A stretch of DNA of 33,081 nucleotides from CAMAPP01 sp046153685 (GTDB lineage: Bacteria > Pseudomonadota > Alphaproteobacteria > CADEGL01): NCBI GenBank assembly GCA_046153685.1, contig JBJXGH010000172.1, positions 1 to 33,081 of the forward strand, given 5' to 3'. The number at the start of each line of letters is the position of its first letter. The stretch's first letter is position 1. The position numbers and the translations under genes are program-made. This document shows positions 26,001 through 33,080 of the stretch, piece by piece. Under the pieces are notes generated by a model. That model did no database searches. It was given only the letters and a program-made list of their open reading frames with translations, and was not told the origin of the DNA.

Positions 26001-29000
26001 ACTTCATCGTCCGGGTGTCGGACTCGCTGATGAACCACTCGTTCTTCTTGGCCTCGAGTTGCTTTCTCAGCGAATCGATGCGGCCCGCGCGGGCCTCGAT
26101 GCTCTTCTCGGTCAGGTTCTTGTCCTTGACGAACGCGTCGAAGGCCTGGCCGGCGGCGATGGCTTGGGTACGCGATTCGCTGGCGTCGAGCGCGCGCAGC
26201 ACGTTCAGCTTGCTCGCCGTCGTCAAGTTGTCCCAGTCGGGCACGTTGTCGCGCAACCACCGGGACCGCTCATCGCCTTTGAGCGAACTCCAAAAAGTCG
26301 TGGATGGCGGATTGCGCAAAAGATTTTGCAAGTTCTCGGCCTGTACCTTCTGGAGATCCGCGCGCTTGCGCTCGATCTCGAGATTGGCGCCTGCGGCGAG
26401 CGCGGTCTTGCGCTCGGCCTCCGCCTGAAGGCGCGCCGCCTCGGCGGCCTTGCGTTCGGCTTCGGCGTCCGCGCGTGCGGCCTCGGCCTTGAGCTTTTCG
26501 GGCCCGCCCTTCAAGCCCTGCGCGCTGTCGCGATGCCGACCGCCCGACGCCTTCCAGTCGTCGGCGATTTTCTGCTGATCAGCCGCGCGCCGCTCTTCCT
26601 TCGCCGCGTCCTCGCGCGCATTGGTCGCCGCCTGGCGCGCCGCGTCGGCAAGCCCCTTGTCCTTGGCCAGCGCGGCCGCCCTATCGTAGCGCTCGGCGGA
26701 TTTGCGCATTTCCTCGGCCTTGTCGCGCAGCGCTTTGGCCTGGTCCTCGTACTTCTTGGCGTCCGCATCCGAATTGGCGGCAAGCTGGCCATATCCGGCC
26801 GCCTGGCGCTCGGCCGTGGCACTCTGCTGCGCGGCCGCGCGCTTCTTCTCGTCCGCCTCGCGCCGCGCCCTCTCCGCCTCGTCCGTCGCGCGCTTTGCTT
26901 CCCGCTCGGCCTGCTGGGCCGCGCGTTCCAATTCCTGCGCCTGCTTGCGCGCCGCCTCGGCATCGCCGCGCAACTTGCTCAAGTCCTCCGCCGTCGCGGG
27001 AGGCAAGGATGCAATCTGCTGGCCCGTGCCACTCGGATTGGGGGCAGGCTCGGGCGGGCGCTCGGGCTTAACCTCCTTGACCGGCTGCGGCGCACGCTCT
27101 CGCGTCTCAGCGTCGCTCGTGTCGGCCGTACCGATGGCCGCGCCGACCTTGGCGCCCATAACGGCCCCCGCCCCGGCCGTCACGGCGCCGCCCAAGACTG
27201 CGGCCGCCTTGGCAATGCGCCCGCCGGCGGCGTTCAAATCGCCGCCCGGGCTGGGTCCGGGTGGGTCGGTCGGCTCGACGGTCTTCACCGGCGGCACCGG
27301 CGCATTGCGCTCCTGGGATCGCGAGGCGGCATTGGCGCCGGGCGGCGCGCCGGCCGCATCGGCGGCGGCCTGGGTCCGCGCGGGCGAGGGCGCAGCGCGC
27401 GGTGGCTCGGTCATCGCGTCGCGCGGCGCGGGTTCGTTCCGCAAGCTTGCCACCTTCTTCTTCGTCTCGTTGATGGAACTGACCATCTCCGTGACGGCTT
27501 CGCGCGCGGCATTCCATGTGACGGCGCCCGCAAGCGTGTCGGCGGTCACGGTTGACTTGTCGCCGTCGAACTTGGCGTCGATACCCAGCCCTTTGAGCTG
27601 CTTGGTCAGATCCTGAACCTGGCTGCGCAGTTTCGCCGCCTTGCCTTCCTCCTCCGTGCTCAACTTGCCGCCTGCCGCACGCTTGGCCTCGATGCCTGCC
27701 AGCTCGCCATTCGCGCGTGCAATTTCCATCTGCGCCTGGCCCGCGACTATGACCTGCTTGGCAAGCGCGTCCTTGTCCACGTTGCCGGCTTTGTCGAGCG
27801 GCAAGCCAGCCGTGAGGCGCGCGAGGGACTTGTTGATCTCGAGTACGTCAGCGGTCACGGCGTCCGCAGCGCCAAGCGCGCCGTATGTGCCAATCTTCCC
27901 GTTTACCGCGTCGAGTTCGGCCAACACCTCCTTGCGGGCCTCGGCGAAGGCCGCGCCGGTCGAGGCGGGAACCGCGCCGCGCTTGAAGGCGTCGGCCAAG
28001 GACTTATCCATGTCGGTGAGCTTTTTTTCGAGCCCAGCCTTGTCCTTTTGCAGACCGTTGATCGCGTCGTAGACGGGCCCCGCGGCGGGAGGAATTTTGC
28101 CGCCCACGCCCGCGAGCGCCTGGTCGATGCGCTTCTCGGCCGCATCGTGGATCGTGATCTGATCGCGAAGCTGGCTTGCGCTCATTTGGTCGATGGCCTG
28201 CGCGGTCGAGAAGTTCTCGACAAATTTATTAATGTCCTTGACCACGTCGCGCGGCTTGCCGTCCGTCTTGCCAAGCGCGCTCAGCGCCTTGTCCGCATCC
28301 TTCTTGGCCTCGTTGACGTCCTTGAGCGCCTGATCCTTGAGCTTCTTGATGTCGTCGAGCGCTTGGGCGGACGCGCCAGCCTTGCGAAGCCTCGCCTCCT
28401 CCACCTCGATGTTCGTCAGCCGGCCGCTGGCATCCTTGGCCGCCTGGCCGGCTTCGAGCGCGTTGCGCCCGCGCTCATAGGCCTCGTATTCGCTTTTCAG
28501 GCCCAATGCCGCAGCCTTCGCCTTGACCACGTCCTTCTGTGTGTCCTGGGCGAAGGCCTTGGCCTTGTCGAGCACCTTGCCGCCGGCCTCGATCTCCTTC
28601 TGGAGCGCCTTGTCCTCTCGGCTGCCAGAGCCGCCCTTCTCGCGCACCTCGAGTTGCCTCGCCTTCAGGTCTTGGATTCGCGTCTCGATCTCGCCCACCT
28701 CCTTGCCAGCCTGGGCGCTGCGCTTTTCGGCCAAGTGCGCGCGATGGTCGTCGCGGGTCATGCCCTCGCCGGCATCCTTCATCTTCTCGAGCTTGTCCTG
28801 GCTGCGGTTGAATTCCTGGATCTGACCCTGAAAACGCGCGCTCTCAGACTGGAACTTGCCGCTTTCGCGAGCGAGATCGGTGGTAGCCTTCGAGTTGGCG
28901 GCACGCTCGGACTGCTTGCTCTGGCAGGCGGCGGACCGGCAATTGGGATCATTTTTCCGAATCTCGCCTTCCTCGCGGCGCAGGCGGCGCTCGTCGTCCT

Positions 29001-30252
29001 CGAGCGCCTTCTGCTTGTCGGCCATTGCCTTGCCGCGCTTTTCCAGGTCCTTGGCCTCCTTGGAGAGGCGCTCGGCCTTCTCGCGCTGCTGATCCTCAAG
29101 CTCGCGCGTGGCGCTCTTGCGTCGCTCGCGCTCGGCCTGCTTGAGTTTTTCCTTTTGCTCCTTGAGCTCCTTCTTGGCCTTATCCGCCTGCTCGCGCGCG
29201 ATGCGCCGCGCCTCGTCTCGCGCCTTGTTGAGGGCGTCCTGGGCTTCCTTCGCGGCCTTCTCCGCCGCCTTGCCGCACAGCCCTTCGAAATCGCAGCCAT
29301 CGCTCTTCTTGGCGCCGTCGGTGGCGGCACCCTGCGCGCGGACGACGGCGGCAAGGTTTTGAATGGTCTGCGCGCTGGGCGGGGGCGTTGACGCGACGAC
29401 GACGCCGTCCGCCCGCTCGACCGTCTCCACGTCCGCGTAGCCGAGCTTCCCGCGCGCGCGCGCCGCGGCTTCCTCGCGGATACGCTTCGCCCCTTCGTGG
29501 CGCATGCGTTCCTCGAGCTCGCGCAGTGCACGCCGGGCCGCTTCGTCCTCGGCCTTCTTCTTGTCGGCATAGGGATCGGAACCCCCCGACGAGGATGCGG
29601 CGGTGGTGGTTGCGGTCGCCGACTGGTTCTCGGCGGGGGCCGCCGTCGCGGCCTTCTGCGCCTCGGCGGGTGCCGCCGGCGCCGTGGACGCGGTGCCCGA
29701 TTGCGTCGTGCCCGACACCGCGGCCGCGGACGGCGCGCTGGCGACGGAAGAAGGCGCCCTCGCGACGGAAGCAGGTGCGCTCGCGGCAGAGGAACCCGCG
29801 ACGGAAGGCGTAGTCGCCACCGTGCGCGGATTGTCCTTGAGCAAGAGCTGGCTTGGCTGGCTCACGCAGGTTGAGCCCGCGCAAGCGGGCGGCGTGGCCA
29901 CATAGGTCCACCCGGCGGGCGCCTGCATGGCCGGCGCGCTGCTTGTGCCCGAAGCTCGCGGAATGCCGCCGATCGCCTGACCTTGGACCGCTTGCGAGGT
30001 ATTCGTGGCGAGAGGGGGGCGGTATGGCTGGCCGAGCGTGGGAGCCGGCGTGCCTTGTCGGTAGGCCGAGCTGCATAGCGAGGGCGGGCATTCCGGCGCC
30101 TGCGGCGTGCGGGCGACAATCGATGGAAGCTGGAAGGCCTTGACTTCGCGCGGGCTGACCGTGGTCACATCCGCCGCGGCAGGGGCCACCGCGAACAACG
30201 TAGCAATCGCGACGAACGATGCCAGGTGCCGCATGTGGCTCTTCGACGCCAT
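23032..30252 (-). CDS. Giant exported coiled-coil protein with kinase-like C-terminal region
   Basis: I do not recognise the whole protein. It has 2406 residues. A signal peptide covers 1-27 (FVAIATLFAVAPAAA, cleavage before DVTT), followed by a Pro/Ala/Ser/Thr-rich segment to about 225. Charged coiled-coil regions span about 228-940 and 1085-1560, separated by a Pro-rich linker with a glycine-zipper-like stretch (1021-1041). An amphipathic/hydrophobic region lies at about 1615-1760, then a Pro/Ala linker (1835-2050) with a duplicated unit. The C-terminal domain (about 2053-2300) has GEGSFSNAY (2082-2090), Lys2101, Asp2221 and Asn2226 spaced as in kinase catalytic loops, and Asp2246 in VDPGG. 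All eight cysteines are in residues 55-443. It starts 16 bp after the CsgG-like gene, so secretion or surface display through that system is inferred. Polymorphic toxin or adhesin are both possible. Confidence 0.85.
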   Translation of the reverse strand: MASKSHMRHLASFVAIATLFAVAPAAADVTTVSPREVKAFQLPSIVARTPQAPECPPSLCSSAYRQGTPAPTLGQPYRPPLATNTSQAVQGQAIGGIPRASGTSSAPAMQAPAGWTYVATPPACAGSTCVSQPSQLLLKDNPRTVATTPSVAGSSAASAPASVARAPSSVASAPSAAAVSGTTQSGTASTAPAAPAEAQKAATAAPAENQSATATTTAASSSGGSDPYADKKKAEDEAARRALRELEERMRHEGAKRIREEAAARARGKLGYADVETVERADGVVVASTPPPSAQTIQNLAAVVRAQGAATDGAKKSDGCDFEGLCGKAAEKAAKEAQDALNKARDEARRIAREQADKAKKELKEQKEKLKQAERERRKSATRELEDQQREKAERLSKEAKDLEKRGKAMADKQKALEDDERRLRREEGEIRKNDPNCRSAACQSKQSERAANSKATTDLARESGKFQSESARFQGQIQEFNRSQDKLEKMKDAGEGMTRDDHRAHLAEKRSAQAGKEVGEIETRIQDLKARQLEVREKGGSGSREDKALQKEIEAGGKVLDKAKAFAQDTQKDVVKAKAAALGLKSEYEAYERGRNALEAGQAAKDASGRLTNIEVEEARLRKAGASAQALDDIKKLKDQALKDVNEAKKDADKALSALGKTDGKPRDVVKDINKFVENFSTAQAIDQMSASQLRDQITIHDAAEKRIDQALAGVGGKIPPAAGPVYDAINGLQKDKAGLEKKLTDMDKSLADAFKRGAVPASTGAAFAEARKEVLAELDAVNGKIGTYGALGAADAVTADVLEINKSLARLTAGLPLDKAGNVDKDALAKQVIVAGQAQMEIARANGELAGIEAKRAAGGKLSTEEEGKAAKLRSQVQDLTKQLKGLGIDAKFDGDKSTVTADTLAGAVTWNAAREAVTEMVSSINETKKKVASLRNEPAPRDAMTEPPRAAPSPARTQAAADAAGAPPGANAASRSQERNAPVPPVKTVEPTDPPGPSPGGDLNAAGGRIAKAAAVLGGAVTAGAGAVMGAKVGAAIGTADTSDAETRERAPQPVKEVKPERPPEPAPNPSGTGQQIASLPPATAEDLSKLRGDAEAARKQAQELERAAQQAEREAKRATDEAERARREADEKKRAAAQQSATAERQAAGYGQLAANSDADAKKYEDQAKALRDKAEEMRKSAERYDRAAALAKDKGLADAARQAATNAREDAAKEERRAADQQKIADDWKASGGRHRDSAQGLKGGPEKLKAEAARADAEAERKAAEAARLQAEAERKTALAAGANLEIERKRADLQKVQAENLQNLLRNPPSTTFWSSLKGDERSRWLRDNVPDWDNLTTASKLNVLRALDASESRTQAIAAGQAFDAFVKDKNLTEKSIEARAGRIDSLRKQLEAKKNEWFISESDTRTMKSLEGQIRRETASLSNELRQLSELRDDVVEKSRRAQRDYFQVDEEARNREALRRIDQLAATKGELRVVEEAVRVREDGFAQRVADIQTRREAAQRAGDAAGVARHDTALRHLEAARAEWKQHDTARLRGLEGAVNEQREKVRREALDVGLYAITDPVQLDRMADARLLQSGVPAARLNGEAAIARDSVGAVSLEDEKKGFWRGAVETYDLSKTSVAVAVGGAYGTVKGAVKGLAGLVKTFIWEPIDSVGEDVEIAMEIVTGARTNVFGTDNQDFVMGVVNDPSKTAKAIFLGLGKEVFDFGQNVKKAGTAVAERDAAAAFDASKGVGEFVGEYLLDPSLAVGAAGKLARVAGKAASVAVDAARVATAAGKVGEVARVADTAVAAAGKLDTAVGAAGRLETAAARGSAAERAAAQMPTAAVPGTSTTMVRLPPAEAAGLKSPKAPLGEVKTAGVDSTPSKVPLPSGNVPPARPPRLPDPLAPSGVGKPGGPPPELFTPTGAQPRAPPSAAGAVDRGAPTVIDTSATASNVPGKGPVVPAAPARAAGAVDRGAPTVIDTSATASKLPGKEAALPPVSPANPLAAGAPDGLAGAGANAGKPRLADTSAPTRGNTGGPGGPRAPPPAAGGAGPAPMPDAVSVKIGADDALILRRHGDGAELHLPKSSYAGEGSFSNAYRAPKDPSVVLKLTQPGDSAAALDDLGRAAVQSVGDPRVIQTPAVIKRYDIVDSVVVPSRRNGIGDKNFAGGTLSVVEAAPPAFKDAPASVTLADGTTYRVKADGGAMTPGQRVAYDKGIRALNEKGYAWLDNKHDNYTFRRSGPPGADEWSLVVVDPGGIIPLKGASLAERGAHARALQQAVDSPVPDVRRIYGNQFGPAYHKGYLADKFDGAVDWARVESVTGKKFDTLGGGETSIPYNPRNAIDHPEISALASAGTKAEIEATRKATLANLPPPELLGSASGFSASASKSSASAGGGVPPPSPPSAPRAPPPGP
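24305..24378. repeat. In-gene direct repeat, copy 1 (linker of the giant protein)
   Basis: This 74-bp unit is about 93% identical (5 differences) to 24410-24483, with a 105-bp period, in frame. It encodes the second protein copy, AGAVDRGAPTVIDTSATAS followed by KLPGK (about residues 1960-1983). Confidence 0.9.
24410..24483. repeat. In-gene direct repeat, copy 2 (linker of the giant protein)
   Basis: This is the partner of 24305-24378. It encodes the first protein copy, AGAVDRGAPTVIDTSATAS followed by NVPGK (about residues 1925-1948). The two protein units are 35 residues apart, so the duplication preserves the reading frame. Confidence 0.9.
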
Positions 30253-30268
30253 AAGTCCGCGCGTGCCG

Positions 30269-31369
30269 CTACTTCTTCATTACCGTCACATAATCGCCGC
30301 GCTCCGGCTTGTCGGGCTCCAGCGGCTGGAACTTGCCCGAGGCGACCTTGGGCTCGATTTGATCGACCTCGACGATGCCGAGCGACTTCTTGCGCACCGA
30401 GAGAATCTCGCCGGTCGAAGGGTCGGTCAGGCGCTTGGTGACGCGCTCGACGACGAAGATATCGCCCTTCTTGAGGCCCGAGGTGGCGCCTGCGTTGATG
30501 ACGATTTCACCCGCGTCGAAATCGACGACCTGGCCCGTCCAATCCATCTTTGCCGCATCCCTGGCGACCAGCGAGACCGCCTCGGTGATCGCCTTACGCG
30601 CGGCCATGCCGAGCGGCGTGTTGGCGAATTGGTTGCCGCCGATGTTCATGCCGCGATAGCCAACCGAGAGGTCGATGCCGGAGTTCTCGATGGGTTGGCT
30701 CACCTTATGCGTCTCGACGACACGCCCGCTCGTCGTGTCCACGACGCGGAAATCCATCGCCACCTTGCCCGACGTGGTCTGTTTCGACACGGCGCCCGAT
30801 AGCAGATTGCCGAGCCCCCCGCCCATGAAGCCAAGCGACATGCCGCCACCCGAATCCTCGGAGCCGAACTCGGTGACGGCGCCGTAAACGAGAAACTGCA
30901 CGCCGACAAGCCTGCCCAGATCGGGGCCGCTGCCGGACGCGGTGAGCTTGTTGCCCTTGAGCTCCTGCTCGGCGAGCACCTGTTGAAGGTGCGCACGTTC
31001 GACGACGATGAAGCGCGCCGATTCGACAAGCGCGGTCGTCATCATGGCCGCCAGGCCGCCGCCGATGTCCCAATTGCCGTACTTCTGGTTGAAGGAACCA
31101 ATGGAATCGAACTTGCCCACGGCAACCGTGCGCTTGGGCCCCGTGATCTCGGGCACGGGTCCGGTCAGGACCGGCGCGGGCGGCTCACCCTTTGGCGGCT
31201 CGCCCGCCTTGGGCTGCGTGCCATCGGAACTGATCTGCGCCAACTGGACGCCCGCGCCCGCTCCCGGCTCGACCGCCATCGCCGCACCGGAAGCAAGCAG
31301 CGCCGCCAGGCCCGCCGAAACAGCGAACGCACGCCCCAAATTCACGATGCCCATCTTCGCGATAGTCAT
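30269..31369 (-). CDS. CsgG-family protein (curli-type secretion channel homologue) with C-terminal extension
   Basis: The 366-residue protein has an N-terminal export signal (about 10-33), a Pro-rich spacer and a CsgG-like core at about 78-275: RTVAVGKFD, AAMMTTALVESARFIVVERAHLQQVLAEQEL and GVQFLVYGAVTEFG. The Gly-rich GGGMSLGFMGGGLGNLL and strands GKVAMDFRVVD and RVVETHKVSQ match the transmembrane-hairpin region of CsgG. An extra domain follows (about 285-366, VINAGATSGLKKGDIFVV and repeated beta-strand pattern). CsgG forms an outer-membrane secretion pore for curli subunits, and HfaB in Caulobacter is related. There is no cysteine at all, so it cannot be a lipoprotein like CsgG. ATG 31369 has GGGGA upstream. 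It lies between two exported-protein genes on the same strand. Confidence 0.88.
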   Translation of the reverse strand: MTIAKMGIVNLGRAFAVSAGLAALLASGAAMAVEPGAGAGVQLAQISSDGTQPKAGEPPKGEPPAPVLTGPVPEITGPKRTVAVGKFDSIGSFNQKYGNWDIGGGLAAMMTTALVESARFIVVERAHLQQVLAEQELKGNKLTASGSGPDLGRLVGVQFLVYGAVTEFGSEDSGGGMSLGFMGGGLGNLLSGAVSKQTTSGKVAMDFRVVDTTSGRVVETHKVSQPIENSGIDLSVGYRGMNIGGNQFANTPLGMAARKAITEAVSLVARDAAKMDWTGQVVDFDAGEIVINAGATSGLKKGDIFVVERVTKRLTDPSTGEILSVRKKSLGIVEVDQIEPKVASGKFQPLEPDKPERGDYVTVMKK

Positions 31370-31403
31370 CTCAGTCCCCGCCTCTTTCCCGTTCCCACGG
31401 CAT

Positions 31404-31423
31404 GGTGCGCCAGGTGGCGCACC
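31404..31423 (-). promoter_or_regulatory. Intra-operon stem-loop between the small exported protein and the CsgG-like gene
   Basis: GGTGCGCC (31404-31411) and GGCGCACC (31416-31423) form a perfect 8-bp stem with a 4-nt loop, four bases past the upstream stop codon. No T-run follows on the minus strand. It may stabilise or cleave the polycistronic mRNA to set gene ratios. Confidence 0.5.
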
Positions 31424-31427
31424 TTGC

Positions 31428-32030
31428 CTATTTGCCCTTCCTCACGGGCAGCCATGCGCCCGTTGTCTTGTTCACGTCGTATTCCTCGACCAATGATCCA
31501 TCGGCCGTCACCACGCTCGCCAGGATGGTCTCGCCCCTGTCCTTGACGCTGCCGATCTGCAAGCGCGGATTTCCCGCGAGCATAAGTCGGTATTCGAGAA
31601 TCACCCTCACCGATTTTTCCGTGGGCCCTTCGGGGCCGTAGCCCGGCGGCGGCACGGCCACCATGTTGGCGCCAAGACCGGCCGCAGAGCCGCCAGGCCG
31701 GCTCATCGGCAGGCCCGGCGTCCCTCCCATGCCCTCCATGAGCGCCGTGAGGCGCGCCATCATCTGGCCCAGCGCATAATAATCGGCCGGCGGGGGCGGA
31801 TCGCTCGGAAAGATCGTCGGGTAGCCGAGATTGCGCGCCGCGCGCGCCTCGGAAGCTTCGCGCAGCTGGCGGGCCTTGTCCTGCGTGGTGAGGGATTTCT
31901 GGGTCTCGCCCGCGCGCGCGCCATGCGGCGTAGCGAGACAGACCGCCGTTGCGGCGAGGATGCCAAACAACGCACCGCCCCAGAGACGGAACGGATGCAA
32001 GCGACGCGCTGACACACGCAAGGTCATCAT
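31428..32030 (-). CDS. Small exported protein of unknown function, first gene of the CsgG-like operon
   Basis: The 200-residue protein has a twin-basic N-terminus and a signal peptide ending near ARAGE (about 1-40). A charged helix follows (about 45-68), then a Gly/Pro-rich middle and a C-terminal beta-rich part (VRVILEYRLMLAGNPRLQIG, then GETILASVVTADGSLVEEYD). The last part recalls small periplasmic PepSY-like or subunit-like domains, but I cannot assign a family. No lipobox is present (TAVC lacks a small residue before Cys). Its place upstream of the CsgG-like gene suggests an accessory or periplasmic partner. The start is uncertain: AGGGA (complement of 32031-32035) directly abuts ATG 32030; ATG 32027 or TTG 32021 would be better spaced. 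Confidence 0.75.
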   Translation of the reverse strand: MMTLRVSARRLHPFRLWGGALFGILAATAVCLATPHGARAGETQKSLTTQDKARQLREASEARAARNLGYPTIFPSDPPPPADYYALGQMMARLTALMEGMGGTPGLPMSRPGGSAAGLGANMVAVPPPGYGPEGPTEKSVRVILEYRLMLAGNPRLQIGSVKDRGETILASVVTADGSLVEEYDVNKTTGAWLPVRKGK

Positions 32031-32168
32031 TCCCTAAGGATGCGAACACTGCATTCGCTCGACATGCGTCACATCACGGCCGAGCGCGTGGTGCCCAAGC
32101 GTGATCATCCTAACAGGTCTTAGCCGACCGAGGCATAAATTTCGCGGCGCTAAGAAAAAATCGGTGTA

Positions 32169-32182
32169 AGTTAATAGTTAAT
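32169..32182. promoter_or_regulatory. Tandem AGTTAAT repeat in the AT-rich divergent control region
   Basis: The 294-bp gap from 32031 to 32324 contains an AT-rich island (about 32140-32235) between the CsgG-operon start and the divergent ATC-hydrolase-like gene. It holds two perfect tandem AGTTAAT heptamers (32169-32175, 32176-32182). There is also a TCTTAGC/GCTAAGA inverted repeat nearby and a small CCGATT/AATCGG hairpin. This is the likely promoter/operator zone for both directions; I could not find a clean -35/-10 pair with standard spacing. Confidence 0.4.
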
Positions 32183-32324
32183 ATAAAGAAATTAATCCGA
32201 TGTTGAGAATGATTTTAAAAATCCGATTGGAATCGGGAATCCACCCTGACCTGCCGCGCGCTTGACGGCGCCGGAACGCGCGGCCCAGCATTCGCAGACG
32301 GAATGCCCGAGCGAGGAGCCCGCC

Positions 32325-32795
32325 ATGGCCGAGATACCCGTGCTGGTAAAGCGCCGCCTACAGGCGCAAGTCATCAAACCCATCTACGAGGAACTGGTGC
32401 GCCGCCTGGGCGAGGCGCAGGCGAACGACATCCTGGACAAGGCAATCCGACAAGCCGCCATCGCCGAGGGCGAGTTACTAGCCGAGGCATCGCCGGGCGG
32501 TGACACATCCATGCCCGCCTTCGTGCGCCTTTACGAGAATTGGAAGACGGGCGGCGCGCTGGAGACGACGACGCTGCGTGCCGACAAGGACAATTTCGAC
32601 TTCGACGTGACGCGCTGCCGCTACGCCGAGATGTACCGCGAAATGGGGTTGGGCAAGATCGGGCACCTTCTGTCGTGCAACCGCGATGGCACCTTCGTCG
32701 AGGGTTACAATCCGAACATCGAGATGACGCGCGACCAGACCATCATGGGCGGCCACGCGCGCTGCACCTTCCGTTACCGGATGAAGACCGAATAG
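32325..32795 (+). CDS. L-2-amino-thiazoline-4-carboxylic acid hydrolase-like protein
   Basis: The 156-residue protein matches the family named for L-2-amino-thiazoline-4-carboxylic acid (ATC) hydrolase, which opens the ATC ring in bacterial routes to L-cysteine. Visible features are the RLYENWKTGGALE region, DFDVTRCRYAEMYREMGL (Cys98), GHLLSCNRDGTFVEGYNP (Cys118) and RDQTIMGGHARCTFRYR (Cys147). Most family members are uncharacterised, so the substrate is not certain, and no hydantoinase/carbamoylase partner is adjacent. ATG 32325 has GAGGAG six bases upstream; a longer frame from 32262 has no support. It is divergent from the CsgG-like operon. Confidence 0.88.
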   Translation: MAEIPVLVKRRLQAQVIKPIYEELVRRLGEAQANDILDKAIRQAAIAEGELLAEASPGGDTSMPAFVRLYENWKTGGALETTTLRADKDNFDFDVTRCRYAEMYREMGLGKIGHLLSCNRDGTFVEGYNPNIEMTRDQTIMGGHARCTFRYRMKTE

Positions 32796-32912
32796 CGGCA
32801 CGGTCGCCGGCAGACGAATGAGGAACGGCCGAATTCGGTCCCGGCCCTTTTCCGCCTCCGCGGATTTCATCAATGTTCGGGAGTGGCGTCCCCTGGGTGG
32901 TGTCAGTCTAAT

Positions 32913-32934
32913 GGCCACTTGTCTCTGAGTGGCC
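32913..32934. other. Hairpin near the end of the transposase remnant
   Basis: GGCCACT (32913-32919) and AGTGGCC (32928-32934) form a 7-bp stem with an 8-nt loop. It lies 14 bp outside the transposase stop codon, so it may belong to the terminal region of the insertion sequence. No clear element boundary or target duplication can be seen because the other end is outside the window. Confidence 0.35.
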
Positions 32935-32948
32935 GGCGAATGGGTGAT

Positions 32949-33080
32949 TCAGGCAGCCAGTTGGCGCCATTCCGCGAGAGCAGCCGATCGGTGCTGCTTG
33001 AATGTGTCCCGGCGGTTGCGATGTCGGTCGTGGTTGAAATGGTTGTGGATCGAGGCGTGTGCCGAGGCAAATATCCGTAG
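32949..33080 (-). CDS. C-terminal end of a DDE transposase, IS6-like (partial, runs off window)
   Basis: On the minus strand an open frame without a start enters from the right edge and stops at TGA (32949-32951), giving 43 residues. It contains ASIHNHFNHDRHRNRRD and SAALAEWRQLAA. The pattern HNHFN-x2-RH, then R-x-AALAEWR, resembles the tail of DDE/integrase-core transposases of the IS6 type, which I recall from memory and could not search. The remainder of the element lies outside the window. Confidence 0.6.
   Translation of the reverse strand, partial: LRIFASAHASIHNHFNHDRHRNRRDTFKQHRSAALAEWRQLAA

Noticed and set aside
25099..27555. An 818-codon open frame on the plus strand, antisense to the giant gene.
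   Set aside because: It lies fully inside the giant coding sequence, is Arg/Leu/Gly-rich as expected for the complement of Ala/Glu/Lys/Arg-rich GC-rich coding DNA, and shows no domain or Shine-Dalgarno. The giant frame has a signal peptide and operon context.
28048..29391. A 447-codon Leu-rich plus-strand frame that could look like a membrane protein.
   Set aside because: It is the antisense reading of the Lys/Glu-rich coiled coil, where Lys/Glu codons read as Leu/Phe on the other strand. No start signal or family motif.
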